NCBI GenBank assembly: GCA_002345505.1
Contig: DDWJ01000001.1
Span: 62,001 to 126,000, forward strand
Length of the DNA: 64,000 bases
Source of the DNA: Caryophanales bacterium UBA2289
Lineage (GTDB): Bacteria > Bacillota_I > Bacilli_A > Izemoplasmatales > Hujiaoplasmataceae
Reading direction: 5' to 3'
The position numbers and the translations under genes are program-made. This document shows positions 63,955 to 64,000 of this stretch, piece after piece. The stretch's first letter is position 1; every line of letters starts with the position of its first letter. Under the pieces are notes generated by a model, which was given only the letters and a program-made list of their open reading frames with translations, was not told the origin of the DNA and did not search any database.

Positions 63955-64000
63955 CTAGCTTCTTAACTTACTAATGTCATCAATTATCTTTTCACACATT
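63955..64000 (-). CDS. C-terminal end of an unidentified gene
   Basis: A minus-strand frame ends CEKIIDDISKLRS then TAG (63955-63957), followed by the terminator. It enters from the right edge and is too short to identify. Confidence 0.45.
   Translation of the reverse strand, partial: MCEKIIDDISKLRS

Overview
The window is AT-rich, densely packed and almost entirely minus-strand. It reads like a chromosome segment of a low-GC Firmicutes/Mollicutes-related bacterium (Acholeplasma/Izemoplasma/Haloplasma-like is my guess; the sequence does not settle it). TGA is a normal stop (for example rmlC and istA) and Trp is TGG, so the mycoplasma code is not used. Shine-Dalgarno sequences are strong (AGGAGG-like), many neighbouring genes overlap by ATGA, and secreted proteins carry lipoboxes or Sec signals.

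Layout. (1) 1-1970: guaB-guaA for GMP synthesis, under a guanine riboswitch with a visible terminator/antiterminator. (2) 2412-17892: a 16-gene surface polysaccharide locus transcribed right to left. It runs from a winged-helix regulator, aminotransferase, phosphoglycosyl transferase, acyltransferase, glycosyltransferases and kinase-like enzymes to a Wzy-like polymerase, a WbsX-like protein, rmlACDB for dTDP-L-rhamnose and a Wzx flippase. (3) 18139-25340: an accessory/defence stretch. It holds a HEPN-motif gene in a cassette with two unrecognised genes, a recombinase remnant, a three-gene ABC-ATPase system with nuclease-like partners (Lamassu/ABC-three-component type) behind a terminated structured RNA, and two phage-like genes. 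(4) 25983-30610: a small secreted protein, a membrane-anchored extracytoplasmic protein and a MacB-like exporter, followed by an IS21-family element (30839-33078). (5) 33323-37927: a membrane protein with an apparent -1 frameshift, a small kinase, a YtrA-like GntR/ABC operon and a zinc-ribbon membrane protein. (6) 37966-47349: a GntR-controlled operon with a BMP-type nucleoside ABC importer and catabolic enzymes. (7) 47372-53540: a type II CBASS operon (two-TM effector, CD-NTase, Cap2, Cap3) downstream of a large secreted protein. (8) 53574-63855: a second BMP-type importer operon with ADP-ribosylglycohydrolase-family, PHP, LacI and ribokinase genes behind a near-consensus promoter and a perfect 18-bp LacI-type dyad.

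How parts work together. The two importer operons appear to bring in nucleosides or ribosides and cleave them; uridine phosphorylase and PfkB kinase act in one, a riboside hydrolase-like enzyme and ribokinase in the other. The CBASS block sits between them. Two distant genes for secreted proteins (30610 and 53394) share a 22-bp upstream box at exactly the same distance from a -10 element, similar signal peptides and terminator-like leader hairpins, so they look like one regulon. The CBASS effector gene only makes sense as a two-TM protein if translation starts at an AUA codon behind a perfect Shine-Dalgarno sequence. These points, with the PBECR4-like/ABC-ATPase cassette and the HEPN cassette, are the best candidates for new biology here.
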